A stretch of DNA of 64,000 nucleotides from SHZI01 sp964384525 (GCA_964384525.1 CAYLKO010000006.1:9623-73622); one strand, 5' to 3'; positions 10,069-18,690 are shown, numbered from the stretch's first letter. Numbers and translations: made by a program. The notes: generated by a model not told the origin, from the letters alone.

Positions 10069-10518
10069 ATGATTGGCCTGTTGCAGCGGGTGAGCCGGGC
10101 ACACGTCAGGGTGGCAGGCGCCACCATCGCATCCATCGGGCCCGGCCTCCTGGTCCTGGCGGGCATCGAACGCGGCGACACCCCGGCCGGCGCCGAACGC
10201 CTGGCCAGTCGCCTGCTGGCGTATCGGGTCTTTGCCGATGGCAACGGGCGCATGAACCACTCTGTCACGGACATCGGCGGCGAGCTTTTGCTCATTCCCC
10301 AATTCACGCTGGTTGCGGATACGCAGCATGGCAACCGGCCCGGGTTCGAACCCGCAGCGCCACCGGCCTTGGGCGAGGCGTTGTTCCAGCACCTCGTGGC
10401 AACGGCATCAGCCCGATGGCCGCACGTTGCCACCGGCCGATTCGGAGCCGACATGGAGGTGGAACTGGTCAACAACGGTCCCGTCACGTTTTCCCTGCGG
10501 GTGCCTCCCGGTGTTTGA
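10069..10518 (+). CDS. dtd: D-aminoacyl-tRNA deacylase
   Basis: 149-residue cytoplasmic enzyme that hydrolyses D-amino acids (and glycine mischarged on tRNA-Ala) from tRNAs. It starts MIGLLQRVSRAHVRVAG, as in the family. The two active-site signatures are present as LIPQFTLVADTQHGNRPGF (usually SQFTL, here PQFTL) and the C-terminal NNGPVTFSL, the cross-subunit GP motif. The length is typical. The GGTGGGA ribosome-binding sequence supports the ATG at 10069. It lies upstream of tatABC with a gap of 118 bases. Confidence 0.94.
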   Translation: MIGLLQRVSRAHVRVAGATIASIGPGLLVLAGIERGDTPAGAERLASRLLAYRVFADGNGRMNHSVTDIGGELLLIPQFTLVADTQHGNRPGFEPAAPPALGEALFQHLVATASARWPHVATGRFGADMEVELVNNGPVTFSLRVPPGV

Positions 10519-10636
10519 TGCATGAGCAAAGCTTGCTCGATGCTGGACACAGACGTGAAGTTTGTCACGTGGCGGCACGGCGATCAGGTTATTCTAAGGC
10601 CCGGCGCCGACCAGAGTCGGTATGGGAGTAGTGATC

Positions 10637-10891
10637 ATGGGCTTCGGTGGTATCAGCATGTGGGAGCTTCTGATCGTCCTGCTGATCGTGGTGATGATCT
10701 TCGGAACCAAGCACCTCAAATCAATCGGCTCGGATCTCGGCGGTGCGGTGAAGGGCTTCCGCAAGGCCATGACCGATGCGGACAAGGAGCCGGTCGACCC
10801 TCGCCAGATCGGCAAGCCGGATGCGGACTTTTCTGAATCCGCGCGCCGGGATTCGACCACGCAGAAATCGGATCACACCGGCGCCGCCTGA
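10637..10891 (+). CDS. tatA: Twin-arginine translocase subunit TatA
   Basis: 84-residue membrane protein that forms the variable pore of the Tat pathway. The short N-terminal helix MGFGGISMWELLIVLLIVVM is followed by the hinge FGTKHLKSIG, the amphipathic helix SDLGGAVKGFRKAM and an acidic tail. The frame also allows an ATG at 10622. I chose 10637 because family proteins begin a few residues before GGISxW and a GGGAG sequence lies upstream. First gene of tatABC. Confidence 0.92.
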   Translation: MGFGGISMWELLIVLLIVVMIFGTKHLKSIGSDLGGAVKGFRKAMTDADKEPVDPRQIGKPDADFSESARRDSTTQKSDHTGAA

Positions 10892-10940
10892 TCGGCCGGC
10901 AATACCCGCCATGGCAGCTTGCCATGGCGCGGAGGCACGA

Positions 10941-11348
10941 ATGTTCGAAATCGGATTCTGGGAACTGGCGCTGCTCGGAGCACTCGGGCTGGTCGTGCTG
11001 GGCCCCGAGAAGCTGCCCAAGGTGGCGGCGCAGCTCGGTCGATATGCCGGTCAGGCCCGGCGGATGGCCCGCACACTCACTGCACAGGTGCGTGAGGAAA
11101 TCGAGGCAGAGGAGCGCCGGATCAAGGCCACCGAAGTCACGGGCTCAACGCCTGCACCGGCTTCAGCACCTGATGCGCCGACGGCTGCATCACCCGCAGC
11201 GGCCTTCAATCGGCCCGGTGCCGCAGACCTGATCCCGGGCGGCGCGGTATCCGGCTCCGCCGAACAGGCACCGGACACCGCGACCGTCACCGTGCCGGCA
11301 GCCGCCGCGACAATGCACGCCAGCGCACCGAACCAGACCGCTTCCTAG
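10941..11348 (+). CDS. tatB: Twin-arginine translocase subunit TatB
   Basis: 135-residue partner of TatC in the signal-peptide receptor complex. It starts MFEIGFWELALLGALGLVVL, one membrane helix, then GPEKLPKVAAQLGRYAGQAR, with the conserved glutamate and GPxxLP hinge of TatB. A long amphipathic helix follows, then an Ala/Pro/Thr-rich tail of about 60 residues with no clear fold. GGAGG lies 6 bases before the ATG at 10941. The open frame upstream overlaps tatA and is not needed. Confidence 0.92.
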   Translation: MFEIGFWELALLGALGLVVLGPEKLPKVAAQLGRYAGQARRMARTLTAQVREEIEAEERRIKATEVTGSTPAPASAPDAPTAASPAAAFNRPGAADLIPGGAVSGSAEQAPDTATVTVPAAAATMHASAPNQTAS

Positions 11349-11372
11349 CACCGATGCCTTCGCTTCGGGTTC

Positions 11373-12161
11373 ATGGCCGACAACGATCTCAAGCACAATG
11401 ACTCGCCCGAGGAGCTTCCAGAAGCCAGCTTGATGTCGCATCTGCTGGAACTGCGCTCCCGCCTTCTCAAGGCATCCGGCGCCGTGCTTCTCGTGTTCGT
11501 CGGCCTCGTGCCGTTCAGCCAGCAGGTCTTTCAGGCCGTGTCGCGCCCCTTGATGGCCCAGTTGCCCGAAGGGGCGACGATGATCGCCACCCAGGTGGCG
11601 TCACCACTGCTGACGCCACTGAAGACGGCCTTCTATGTGGCCATCATGCTGGCGATGCCGGTGGTGATCTATCAGATCTGGGCATTCATCGCCCCGGGCC
11701 TGTATCGCCGGGAAAAGCGTCTGGCCGTGCCTTTGCTGATTTCCAGCGTGATCCTGTTTTATCTTGGGGTCGGCTTTGCCTATTTCGTCATCTTCCCGGT
11801 GATGTTCGGGTTCTTCGCCACCGTGGCGCCGGCCGGCGTGGTGGTGATGACGGACATCAGCAGCTATCTGGATTTCGTGCTGGCTTTGTTCCTGGCCTTT
11901 GGCGTGGCATTTGAAGTCCCCGTCGCCACCATCCTGCTCGTGCTGACGGGGATCGTGCGGCTGGAAGTGCTGACGCGCAATCGGGCTTATGTATTCCTCG
12001 GTGCCTTTGTCGTGGGGATGGTGCTCACGCCACCGGATCCGTTTTCGCAAACTTTGCTGGCGATTCCGCTCTACCTGCTGTATGAAGCTGGCATCGTGAT
12101 GTCCCGAATCCTGTCACCGCCAACAACCGCCAATGAGCCGGTGCGCGACAAGCCCGGCTGA
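11373..12161 (+). CDS. tatC: Twin-arginine translocase subunit TatC
   Basis: 262-residue polytopic inner-membrane receptor for twin-arginine signal peptides. The family cytoplasmic N-terminus is present (SLMSHLLELRSRLLKA). Six helices follow, with the conserved FIAPGLYRREKR loop, FYLGVGFAYFVIFPVMFGFF, and GVAFEVPVATILLVLTGIV. The C-terminus contains LTPPDPFSQTLLAIPLYLLYE. It completes a tatABC operon. The next gene starts immediately after the stop, so it is likely co-transcribed. Confidence 0.95.
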   Translation: MADNDLKHNDSPEELPEASLMSHLLELRSRLLKASGAVLLVFVGLVPFSQQVFQAVSRPLMAQLPEGATMIATQVASPLLTPLKTAFYVAIMLAMPVVIYQIWAFIAPGLYRREKRLAVPLLISSVILFYLGVGFAYFVIFPVMFGFFATVAPAGVVVMTDISSYLDFVLALFLAFGVAFEVPVATILLVLTGIVRLEVLTRNRAYVFLGAFVVGMVLTPPDPFSQTLLAIPLYLLYEAGIVMSRILSPPTTANEPVRDKPG

Positions 12162-13676
12162 ATGAGCTCACCAGTCACTCAAGCGGTCAATTCGGGTACG
12201 GGGTTTCGCTCGCATCCGGCTGGCCTGCGCACGCTGTTTTTCACCGAGATGTGGGAACGGTTCAGCTACTACGGCATGCGGGCCTTCCTCGTGCTGTTCA
12301 TGGTCGATGCGATCGAAGGCGGCGGCCTTGGCCTGACCGATGCAACGGCCACCGCGATCTACGGCCTGTATACGGCGGCTGTCTATGTACTGTGCCTGCC
12401 CGGCGGCTGGATTGCCGACCGGCTGATCGGCGCCCAGAACGCCATCTGGACCGGCGGCATCGTGATCATGCTGGGCCACTTCACGCTGGCCATCCCGTCC
12501 ACCACCACTTTTTTTCTGGGCCTCGTGCTGGTTGCCGTCGGCACGGGACTGCTGAAACCCAACATCAGCGCGGTCGTTGGCGAGCTCTACGACACCGAAG
12601 ACAGCCGGCGGGACGCCGGCTTCACGCTCTATTACATGGGCATCAACGTCGGCGGCTTTCTGGGCCCCCTGGTATGCAGCACGCTGGCGGAGAATCCGCG
12701 ATTCGGCTGGCACTGGGGCTTTGCCACCGCCGGTGTCGGCATGGCGGTGGGCCTGCTCTACTTTCGCTACAGCAAGCGCTTGCTGGGTGACGCCGGCCGG
12801 CATTCCTCACTGCGACCGGAGGTGCCGGCCGACCAGCAGGAGCGGCGCGCCAATTGGCGATGGCTGCTGGTCGCTGCCGCAATTTTTGTCGTGGTCGCGG
12901 GGTTGCTCCTGTCGGGAATCGTGGTGGTTGATCCGGTCGCCATCGCCACCAAGGCCACCCTCGCGGTGGTGATCTTCGGCGCGCTGTATCTGGCCTACCT
13001 GCTGCGCTTCGGTGGGCTCAACCCGACCGAGCGCGGCCGGGTGCTGGCGATTTTCATTCTGAGCATGGCGGCGGCATTGTTCTGGGCCGGCTTCGAGCAG
13101 GCCGGCTCGACCCTGAACCTGTTCGCCGAACGCTTTACCGAGCGGACGGTTGGCGGCTTTGAAATCCCGGCCGGCTGGTTCCAGACGCTCAATTCCGCTT
13201 TCATCCTGCTGCTGGCGCCGGTCTATGCCGCTGCCTGGGTCTATCTGGCGCGACGCGGACGGGAGCCCTCCACACCGATCAAGTTCGTGATGGGCCTGCT
13301 GCTTCTGGCCATGGGCTTCGCGGTGATGATCCCCGCCGCGGCGTCGGTCGTGGATGGCGGCAGCGTTTTGCCGACGTGGCTGATCATGACCTATCTGCTG
13401 CACACCCTGGGCGAGCTGATGCTGAGCCCGGTGGGCCTGAGCGCCACGACCAAGCTCGCGCCGCGCCGCTACGTCGGGCAGATGATGGGCATCTGGTTTC
13501 TCACCTCCGCACTGGGCAACCTGATTGCGGGCCTGGCCGCCGGCCGCTTTGATCCGCAGGCCATTGGTGAAATGCCGATGCTGTACGGGCAGATCGTCCT
13601 CATGACCGCGGGAACGGGCATCGTCCTGCTGCTGATTTACCGGCCGTTGCGGCGCCTGATGGCCGGCATCCACTGA
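12162..13676 (+). CDS. POT-family proton-dependent peptide transporter
   Basis: 504-residue major-facilitator protein of the POT/PTR2 family, importing di- and tripeptides with protons. The PTR2 hallmark EMWERFSYYGMRAFLVLFM lies near residue 30. FxxYYMGINVGGFLGP follows near residue 160, and a later FWAGFEQAGSTLNLFA segment is typical of DtpA-like transporters. About 12-14 membrane helices can be drawn. The ATG begins on the base after the tatC stop, so expression may be coupled to tatABC. With the two Opp ABC systems in this window, it suggests a peptide-using organism (inference). Confidence 0.92.
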   Translation: MSSPVTQAVNSGTGFRSHPAGLRTLFFTEMWERFSYYGMRAFLVLFMVDAIEGGGLGLTDATATAIYGLYTAAVYVLCLPGGWIADRLIGAQNAIWTGGIVIMLGHFTLAIPSTTTFFLGLVLVAVGTGLLKPNISAVVGELYDTEDSRRDAGFTLYYMGINVGGFLGPLVCSTLAENPRFGWHWGFATAGVGMAVGLLYFRYSKRLLGDAGRHSSLRPEVPADQQERRANWRWLLVAAAIFVVVAGLLLSGIVVVDPVAIATKATLAVVIFGALYLAYLLRFGGLNPTERGRVLAIFILSMAAALFWAGFEQAGSTLNLFAERFTERTVGGFEIPAGWFQTLNSAFILLLAPVYAAAWVYLARRGREPSTPIKFVMGLLLLAMGFAVMIPAAASVVDGGSVLPTWLIMTYLLHTLGELMLSPVGLSATTKLAPRRYVGQMMGIWFLTSALGNLIAGLAAGRFDPQAIGEMPMLYGQIVLMTAGTGIVLLLIYRPLRRLMAGIH

Positions 13677-13691
13677 TCCCGCATTTGGCGG

Positions 13692-13710
13692 TCGGGGCCG
13701 ACTGCCCCGA
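13692..13710 (+). terminator. Hairpin after the POT transporter gene
   Basis: A perfect 7-base-pair stem (TCGGGGC / GCCCCGA) with loop CGACT, 15 bases after the transporter stop codon. No run of T follows, so it is a weak candidate intrinsic terminator for the tatABC-transporter transcript. Confidence 0.4.
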
Positions 13711-13746
13711 TAATGCGTGCGTTAGCCCCGTACCTGGAGATGCGCA

Positions 13747-14058
13747 ATGCCGGCCTACATCCTGTCAATCATCGAAGTCACCAACCCCACGCCGAAGTTC
13801 AAGCAATACACGGAAGACTCCGCACGCCTGGCGCACAAGCACGGCGGCAAGTACGTGGTGCGTGGCAAGCCAGCCAGGATTACCTCTGGCGACTTCTTTG
13901 CCCGCAAGGTCATGGTCATGCTGGAATTCCCGGGCATGGACCAGTTGAACGCCTTTTACACGAGCGATGAATACCAGAAGGACTGCGTGCCGCTGCGCGA
14001 AGGTACCGGCATTTACGATATCGCCATCTTCGAGTCGCCCCCGCCGGCGGCAGCCTGA
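13747..14058 (+). CDS. DUF1330 domain protein
   Basis: 103-residue small cytoplasmic protein with a dimeric alpha-beta barrel (ferredoxin-like) fold. It follows the DUF1330 pattern: MPAYILSIIEVTNPTPKFKQ, a GGKYVVRGKPARI stretch, then VMVMLEFPGMDQLNAFYTSD and a closing strand. The biochemical function of the family is not established. A GGAG sequence precedes the ATG at 13747. The gene stands alone, after a possible terminator and before a gene on the other strand. Confidence 0.85.
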   Translation: MPAYILSIIEVTNPTPKFKQYTEDSARLAHKHGGKYVVRGKPARITSGDFFARKVMVMLEFPGMDQLNAFYTSDEYQKDCVPLREGTGIYDIAIFESPPPAAA

Positions 14059-14079
14059 CCAATCCGGCCTCGCCAGCCG

Positions 14080-14484
14080 CTATTCAGCCGACGCCACGAC
14101 CATGAAAGTGCCCGTGGCGTCGGCCACCAGCGACCCGTCATCGGCCTTGAACATCCGCCCTTCGAGGAAGGCGACCCGGCCCTTCTGCCGGATCAGCCGA
14201 CCCTCCAGGCGCACCGGCGTGCCGATGGCCAGGGGCTGGCGATAACGGATTTCGCAGCGCGCGGTGTGCGCACGCACGCCCTTGAGAAACATCCAGTTGG
14301 CCATCACGTCGTCGAGCGCGCTGTAGACGATGCCCCCATGCGTGAGCTGATCGTAGCCACCGTGATCAGGCCCGGGCGTGAATGCCGCACGGCAGACCTG
14401 GTCGGCATCCAGACTGAAGTGCAGCCTGAGGCCGATGGGGTTGGTTGGTCCGCAGACAAAGCAGCGGTTGGCGTCTGGTCGCAT
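14080..14484 (-). CDS. PaaI-family hotdog-fold thioesterase
   Basis: 134-residue protein with the acyl-CoA thioesterase hotdog fold. The active-site segment HGGIVYSALDDVMANWMFL, with an acidic residue on the central helix, matches the PaaI/YbgC-like 4HBT family. The N-terminal RCFVCGPTNPIGLRLHF, with paired cysteines, is common in one subgroup of these proteins. The start at 14484 gives the family N-terminus; the open frame upstream (to 14598) overlaps the divergent HIT gene and is shadow. The substrate is not known. Confidence 0.85.
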   Translation of the reverse strand: MRPDANRCFVCGPTNPIGLRLHFSLDADQVCRAAFTPGPDHGGYDQLTHGGIVYSALDDVMANWMFLKGVRAHTARCEIRYRQPLAIGTPVRLEGRLIRQKGRVAFLEGRMFKADDGSLVADATGTFMVVASAE

Positions 14485-14513
14485 GCCCTCTATGCTAATC
14501 GCGGAGGTACCGC

Positions 14514-14939
14514 ATGACCTACGACGCCACGAATATTTTCGCCAGGATCCTGCGCGGTGAGGCGGATGCGCATCGGGTCCACGAGGACGCCGCGACACTC
14601 GTCATCATGGATGCGATGCCTCAATCGGACGGTCACGCGCTGATACTGTCCAAGGCGGCCGCCGAGAACCTCTACGATCTGGATCCCGGGATGGCGGGAA
14701 CGGTGATGCGCATGGGCCAGCGGGTGGCGCTGGCTGCCCGCCGGGCTTTCAAACCAGCCGGGGTGGCCTTGATGCAGTTCAATGGCGCGGAAGCCGGCCA
14801 GACGGTGTTTCACTTTCATCTGCACGTGATCCCGCGCTACACCGGTCAGCCGCTGCGCGCCCACGGTCGCGGCTTTGCCGATCCGGCCGTGCTGGCCGAC
14901 CACGCGCTGCGCCTGCGCGCCGCGCTCAACGAAGTTTGA
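14514..14939 (+). CDS. HIT-family hydrolase
   Basis: 141-residue nucleotide-binding protein of the histidine triad superfamily. The HIT motif is present as HFHLHVIPRY, with the three histidines in HxHxH spacing. The N-terminal IFARILRGEADAHRVHEDAA is typical of the HinT/Hit branch, which hydrolyses adenosine phosphoramidates or dinucleoside polyphosphates. A GGAGGT ribosome-binding sequence lies just before the ATG. It diverges from the thioesterase gene with only 29 bases between the starts, so the promoters must be compact or overlap. Confidence 0.92.
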   Translation: MTYDATNIFARILRGEADAHRVHEDAATLVIMDAMPQSDGHALILSKAAAENLYDLDPGMAGTVMRMGQRVALAARRAFKPAGVALMQFNGAEAGQTVFHFHLHVIPRYTGQPLRAHGRGFADPAVLADHALRLRAALNEV

Positions 14940-14949
14940 TCGGCGGGCG

Positions 14950-15378
14950 TCAGACAGGACGGCCAGCCGCCACACCGGCCATGAAGCCGGCCCAGGCGGC
15001 CGCGAGGCCCAGCAGAACCTGCAGGGAAATGCTCAGAACGGCGCTCGCGCCCTGGCCTTCACGGATCAGCACCAGGGACTCCAGCGAAAAAGCCGAGAAG
15101 GTCGTATAGCCACCGAGCACACCCGTGACGAGCAACAGGCGCACCTCCGGCCCCAGCAGGGTGCGCGACTCGGTCAGGCCGGCCGCAAACCCGATCAGCA
15201 GGGAACCAGTGACGTTCACCACAAAGGTGCCGAAAGGCAGCCCGGCAAGAATACCGGCCAGTGGCCAGTGCGTCGTCCCGCCCGCATACCAGCGCTGGGT
15301 CACGCCGGTCACCAGGTAGCGCAAGGCGGAACCAAGGGCGCCACCAGTCGCCACCAGCAGAAGTTCACGCAAGCTCAT
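14950..15378 (-). CDS. crcB: Fluoride exporter CrcB (Fluc)
   Basis: 142-residue four-helix membrane protein of the Fluc fluoride-channel family. The signatures are GGALGSALRYLV near the N-terminus, GTFVVNVTGSLLIGF in the second helix and GGYTTFSAFSLE in the third, with the polar and phenylalanine track that lines the fluoride path. Only one copy is seen, so it would work as a homodimer. ATG at 15378 is preferred over a TTG 9 bases upstream. No fluoride riboswitch is visible upstream; the preceding gene on the same strand is a diguanylate cyclase. Confidence 0.93.
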   Translation of the reverse strand: MSLRELLLVATGGALGSALRYLVTGVTQRWYAGGTTHWPLAGILAGLPFGTFVVNVTGSLLIGFAAGLTESRTLLGPEVRLLLVTGVLGGYTTFSAFSLESLVLIREGQGASAVLSISLQVLLGLAAAWAGFMAGVAAGRPV

Positions 15379-15432
15379 CGTGCCCAATCATTACCGATCG
15401 AGGGCCGCCAATAAAGTACCGATAACGATCGC

Positions 15433-16512
15433 TCAGGGAGCCGGCTGCCCCGATGCCGGACTGATGTCGGCGCTGCGCGCCTTGCGCGCCTGCTTTTCCT
15501 TGCGCAGATTGCGCACCGCCTTGCGGAACAGGCTCGATAACTCATGGCCATCGTCGGGTGCGGCCGCCATGCCGGTGGTCACGGCCAGCCGCCGCATCGC
15601 GTAGTCAAAATCCTGGCTGCCCGCATACACGTCGTGGCGGATGCGGTTGGCCACGGCCTCGGCGGAGAAGCGGCCGCCACGCGGCAGCAGGATAACGCAT
15701 TCGTCACCGCCATAACGGGCGCAGAGATCCGTTTCCCGGGTGGCGCGCCGAATGCAATCAGCGACGGCCCGCAGAGCCCGGTCGCCCGCTTCGTGACCAA
15801 AGCGATCATTGATCTGCCCCAGATGATCAACATCGAGCATCAGCAGCGCACAGGGATCGCCTCCCCGGGCAGCCGGGTGACAGGCCGCTTCAGCCAGCTG
15901 GCTGAAGCTCCGCAGATTGTAAAGGCCGGTCAGATCATCGCGTTCAGCCAGCGACTTGATGGTGCCGGTCGCCTGATGCAGATCACTGGCCAGGGCACAG
16001 GTCAGAAAGGCAATGAGCAACGCCGGCAGCATTTCTGCAAACAGCGTGATCAGCATGGCAAATGGCCAGGCATCGACTCCGGCGACCACCACACCCGCGA
16101 AAAGCCGGCAGGCGAGAACCAGCAACAGCAACGCGACCGTCGCGCCGCGCCCCAGGAGCAACGCGGCGGTGACCACCGGCAGCAGATACAGATGACTCAA
16201 CGGTCCGGCGCTGGTGCCTGCCAGCGCACTCAGCACCGTGATGAACACCACCATGGTGATGATTTCAAAAACCAGCAGGCGCCTTGGCGGCGATCGCAGT
16301 CCGGGCAGCAGCGCCCCCCCCAGCACGATCAGGCCAAAGGCCAGCAAGCTCACGAACCACAGGGCGGGACTGACGATGGCAGCACGGGCCACAAAGTAGA
16401 AAAGTGCCGTGACCAGCAGCAACAGGAGCTGAACCTCCCGGATGCTGCGTGCAATGCCCTGCATGGCGCCCATGAGGGGTTTGTCGCCGGTGATGCCGGT
16501 CCGGGGTTGCAC
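15433..16512 (-). CDS. Membrane-anchored diguanylate cyclase, GGDEC variant
   Basis: 359-residue protein. Residues 28-175 hold about six hydrophobic helices. A short linker (LHQATGTIKSLAE) leads to a GGDEF domain starting at RDDLTGLYNLRSF. The active-site loop reads GGDEC (268-272) where GGDEF/GGEEF is usual, so the loop's Phe is replaced by Cys. An intact RxxD inhibitory site (RETD, 259-262) sits five residues before it. The metal-binding LDVDHLGQINDRFGH segment is present. Probably still makes c-di-GMP, but this is inference. GTG at 16512 follows a GAGGA sequence; ATG at 16473 is an alternative. Confidence 0.87.
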   Translation of the reverse strand: MQPRTGITGDKPLMGAMQGIARSIREVQLLLLLVTALFYFVARAAIVSPALWFVSLLAFGLIVLGGALLPGLRSPPRRLLVFEIITMVVFITVLSALAGTSAGPLSHLYLLPVVTAALLLGRGATVALLLLVLACRLFAGVVVAGVDAWPFAMLITLFAEMLPALLIAFLTCALASDLHQATGTIKSLAERDDLTGLYNLRSFSQLAEAACHPAARGGDPCALLMLDVDHLGQINDRFGHEAGDRALRAVADCIRRATRETDLCARYGGDECVILLPRGGRFSAEAVANRIRHDVYAGSQDFDYAMRRLAVTTGMAAAPDDGHELSSLFRKAVRNLRKEKQARKARSADISPASGQPAP

Positions 16513-16570
16513 GCGGATCAGTCCTCAATCCAATTCCCGGGACGCTAGCACGGCATCAACGGTCCGGACA

Positions 16571-16589
16571 CGGACTGGCCCACAGTCCG
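16571..16589 (-). terminator. Hairpin after envC
   Basis: A 7-base-pair stem (CGGACTG / CAGTCCG) with a 5-base loop, in the 120-base gap between the envC stop and the diguanylate cyclase start on the minus strand. No T run follows. It may end or attenuate the envC transcript. Confidence 0.35.
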
Positions 16590-16632
16590 CGTCACTGCAC
16601 GACAACCACTCCCCTGGCGGTGAACTGCGTCC

Positions 16633-17877
16633 TCAGTTGCCCCACTGGTGCGGGTTCATCGGCCGGCCGTTCCGCCGCACCTCGTAGTACAACGCCGACC
16701 GCGACTGGCCACCGGTATCGCCAACATGCGCCACGACATCACCGGCAGCGAGCCGGTCGCCGACCTGTCGGGTCAGATCCTGATTGTGGCCATAAAGACT
16801 CATGTATCCCCCGCCATGATCGAGCACCAGCAACAGGCCCAGCCCCGGCAGCCAGTCGGCATACACCACTTTCCCCGGCTGCACGGCCCGGACTTCAGTG
16901 CCTGCCGGCGCCGCGATCAAGACACCGTCCCATTTCATCTGGCCACCGGCACGCGATGTGCCGAAGTCGGCGAGCATGGTGCCGTTCACCGGCCAGCGCC
17001 CCTTGCCCAGCGGCTTGCCGATCATCGCGGTTGAACCCGCCGGTGGCGTCTTGCCCGGGCTCGGAGCCCTGGCCTGCTGGCGCGCCCGTGCCGCAGCCCG
17101 CTGCAGGTCCCGCAGCAGCCGTTCGAGTGCTGCGGCCTCGCTGCGGGCCTGGGCAAGCTTGCGGGTGCGCCCCTTGGCGTCGGCATCGAGGTTGGCCATC
17201 ACGGCAGCGCGGTCGGCACGGGCGCTGTCCAGGGACGCCAGTTGGTCGCGACGTTTGGCCTCGAGGCTGGCCAGTGCCGCGCCCTCCGTGGCGGCAACTT
17301 TCTCGGCGTGCTCCAGGGCCTCCAGGCTGGCCTGTATCGAGCCGAGCAATTCGCCACGATTGCGGGCGACGTAGCCAAGCCACGTGAGCTCGCGATCGAG
17401 CGCGGCCGGATCCTGCTGATTGAACAACGCCTGGATCCGTTCGCTGCCGCCGGTGATCTGGGCAAGCCGCAGTTGCCCGGCCAGTTCCTCGCGCTTGAGG
17501 CCCAGTTCCGCCCGGGTGGTGTCGATCTGGCGCTGGATCACGGCCAGTCGTTCGCGGGCCGCAGCCAGATCGTCTGTCGTGCTCCTGAGCGTCTGGCGAA
17601 TGCGGGAAGCGGATGTTTCCGCCTTGCGCAGCTGGGCTTCCAGTTCGGTGCGCCGCTTCAGGTCCTGCTGCCGCTGCTTCTCCAGGCTGCTGATGCGATC
17701 GCGCACCCGGTCCAGATCCTTGCGGGTCTGGTTGGCGTTCTGGCTGGTGCTCTGCTTGGTGTTCTGGCCCGAGGCCGCGACGGCGGCCGGTGGCATGAGC
17801 AGGCCCAAAACCATGATCAGCGCAGCCGCCGGCACCCAAGCCCCCACCCAATCAGCCGAAAACCACATGCGAACCAT
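16633..17877 (-). CDS. envC: Murein hydrolase activator EnvC
   Basis: 414-residue periplasmic protein. An N-terminal signal-like hydrophobic segment ends near AVAAS (about residue 36). A long coiled coil fills roughly residues 45-280 (Arg/Glu/Gln-rich, with repeated RxxLxxLE patterns). A C-terminal LytM/M23 domain follows. Metal ligands are missing: the usual HxGxD is replaced by MKWDGVLIAAP, and the usual HLHFE by SALYYEVR. This degenerate domain is what EnvC uses to activate the amidases AmiA/AmiB at the division septum. It should therefore be an activator and not itself a hydrolase. Confidence 0.92.
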   Translation of the reverse strand: MVRMWFSADWVGAWVPAAALIMVLGLLMPPAAVAASGQNTKQSTSQNANQTRKDLDRVRDRISSLEKQRQQDLKRRTELEAQLRKAETSASRIRQTLRSTTDDLAAARERLAVIQRQIDTTRAELGLKREELAGQLRLAQITGGSERIQALFNQQDPAALDRELTWLGYVARNRGELLGSIQASLEALEHAEKVAATEGAALASLEAKRRDQLASLDSARADRAAVMANLDADAKGRTRKLAQARSEAAALERLLRDLQRAAARARQQARAPSPGKTPPAGSTAMIGKPLGKGRWPVNGTMLADFGTSRAGGQMKWDGVLIAAPAGTEVRAVQPGKVVYADWLPGLGLLLVLDHGGGYMSLYGHNQDLTRQVGDRLAAGDVVAHVGDTGGQSRSALYYEVRRNGRPMNPHQWGN

Positions 17878-17901
17878 CGTCCAGGCAGTTTAGGCCATGG
17901 T

Positions 17902-17907
17902 TATAAT
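17902..17907 (+). promoter_or_regulatory. Consensus -10 element before rhodanese-grxC-secB
   Basis: A perfect TATAAT, placed so that transcription would start near 17914, 18 bases before the rhodanese gene. No good TTGACA is present at the expected -35 position. Confidence 0.5.
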
Positions 17908-17931
17908 GCGCGGCCAGCCGGATCGGAATTC

Positions 17932-18378
17932 ATGGACACTCTGCTTGCTTTCGCCACGGCGAACCCCTACCTCGTCATCGCGACGGTGCTGATGCTCATT
18001 GCCGTCGTGGTATTCGAGCTGCGCTTGCGCGCCCGGGCGACTTTCGAAGTGTCGATCGTGGAAACGATCCGCATGATCAACAACGGGGCAAGCGTGGTGG
18101 ACATCCGTGACGCCGACAAATTTGCCAGCGGCCATATCGTCGATGCCCTGAACCTGCCAGCCGCCGAGGTGTCGAGCGGCAAGGAAGGCAAGATCAAGAA
18201 GAAGCGCGGGGTCGTGGTCGTTTGCGAGAACGGCACGGAAAGCATCCAGTGCGCGCGCAGTCTGCGGGCTGCCGGCTTTGAAGGCGCATACAGCCTCGGT
18301 GGCGGCCTGGAAGGCTGGCGGCGCGACAAGCAGCCACTGGTCACCGGCACACGTCAGGCAGCCAGCACCAAACGCTAG
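17932..18378 (+). CDS. Membrane-anchored rhodanese-like protein
   Basis: 148-residue protein with one N-terminal membrane helix (about residues 12-30), then a single rhodanese domain in the cytoplasm. Domain landmarks are SVVDIRDADKFASGHIVDAL, the active-site loop VVCENGTES with its cysteine, and the final GGLEGWRRDKQPLV. YibN-type proteins of this layout commonly precede grxC and secB, as here. The long open frame upstream is shadow of envC on the other strand. The sulfur acceptor is not known. Confidence 0.9.
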   Translation: MDTLLAFATANPYLVIATVLMLIAVVVFELRLRARATFEVSIVETIRMINNGASVVDIRDADKFASGHIVDALNLPAAEVSSGKEGKIKKKRGVVVVCENGTESIQCARSLRAAGFEGAYSLGGGLEGWRRDKQPLVTGTRQAASTKR

Positions 18379-18648
18379 ATGGCACCGCCGGCGACAGTGG
18401 AAATGTTCGCCAAGTCATGGTGTCCCTACTGTGCGGCGGCCCGCGCCCTGCTGGAGAGCAAACAGGCGGTGATTGCCGAGATCGACATAGAGGCATTCCC
18501 GGAGCGCCGCCAGGAAATGGTCCGGCGGTCGGGTCGCCAGACGGTCCCGCAGATCTTCATCGGCGCGGTTCATGTGGGCGGCTATGACGACCTGGCGGCA
18601 CTCGAGCGGGCCGGCAAGCTGGATGCCCTGCTCGATTCCTCGTCGTGA
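18379..18648 (+). CDS. grxC: Glutaredoxin 3
   Basis: 89-residue thiol-disulfide oxidoreductase. It has the dithiol active site CPYC (residues 15-18), the cis-proline loop QTVPQIFIG and the glutathione-binding GGYDDLAAL segment. The ATG follows directly on the stop of the rhodanese gene, so the two are coupled. GrxC lies upstream of secB in many gammaproteobacteria, and that order is kept here. Confidence 0.95.
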   Translation: MAPPATVEMFAKSWCPYCAAARALLESKQAVIAEIDIEAFPERRQEMVRRSGRQTVPQIFIGAVHVGGYDDLAALERAGKLDALLDSSS

Positions 18649-18690
18649 ATCGTCGTCGCCTTGTATCGACACTGACATTTCGGAGGTCAC

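Noticed and set aside
15379..15432. Fluoride riboswitch before crcB
   Set aside because: The short gap lacks the conserved riboswitch core; no matching hairpin was seen.
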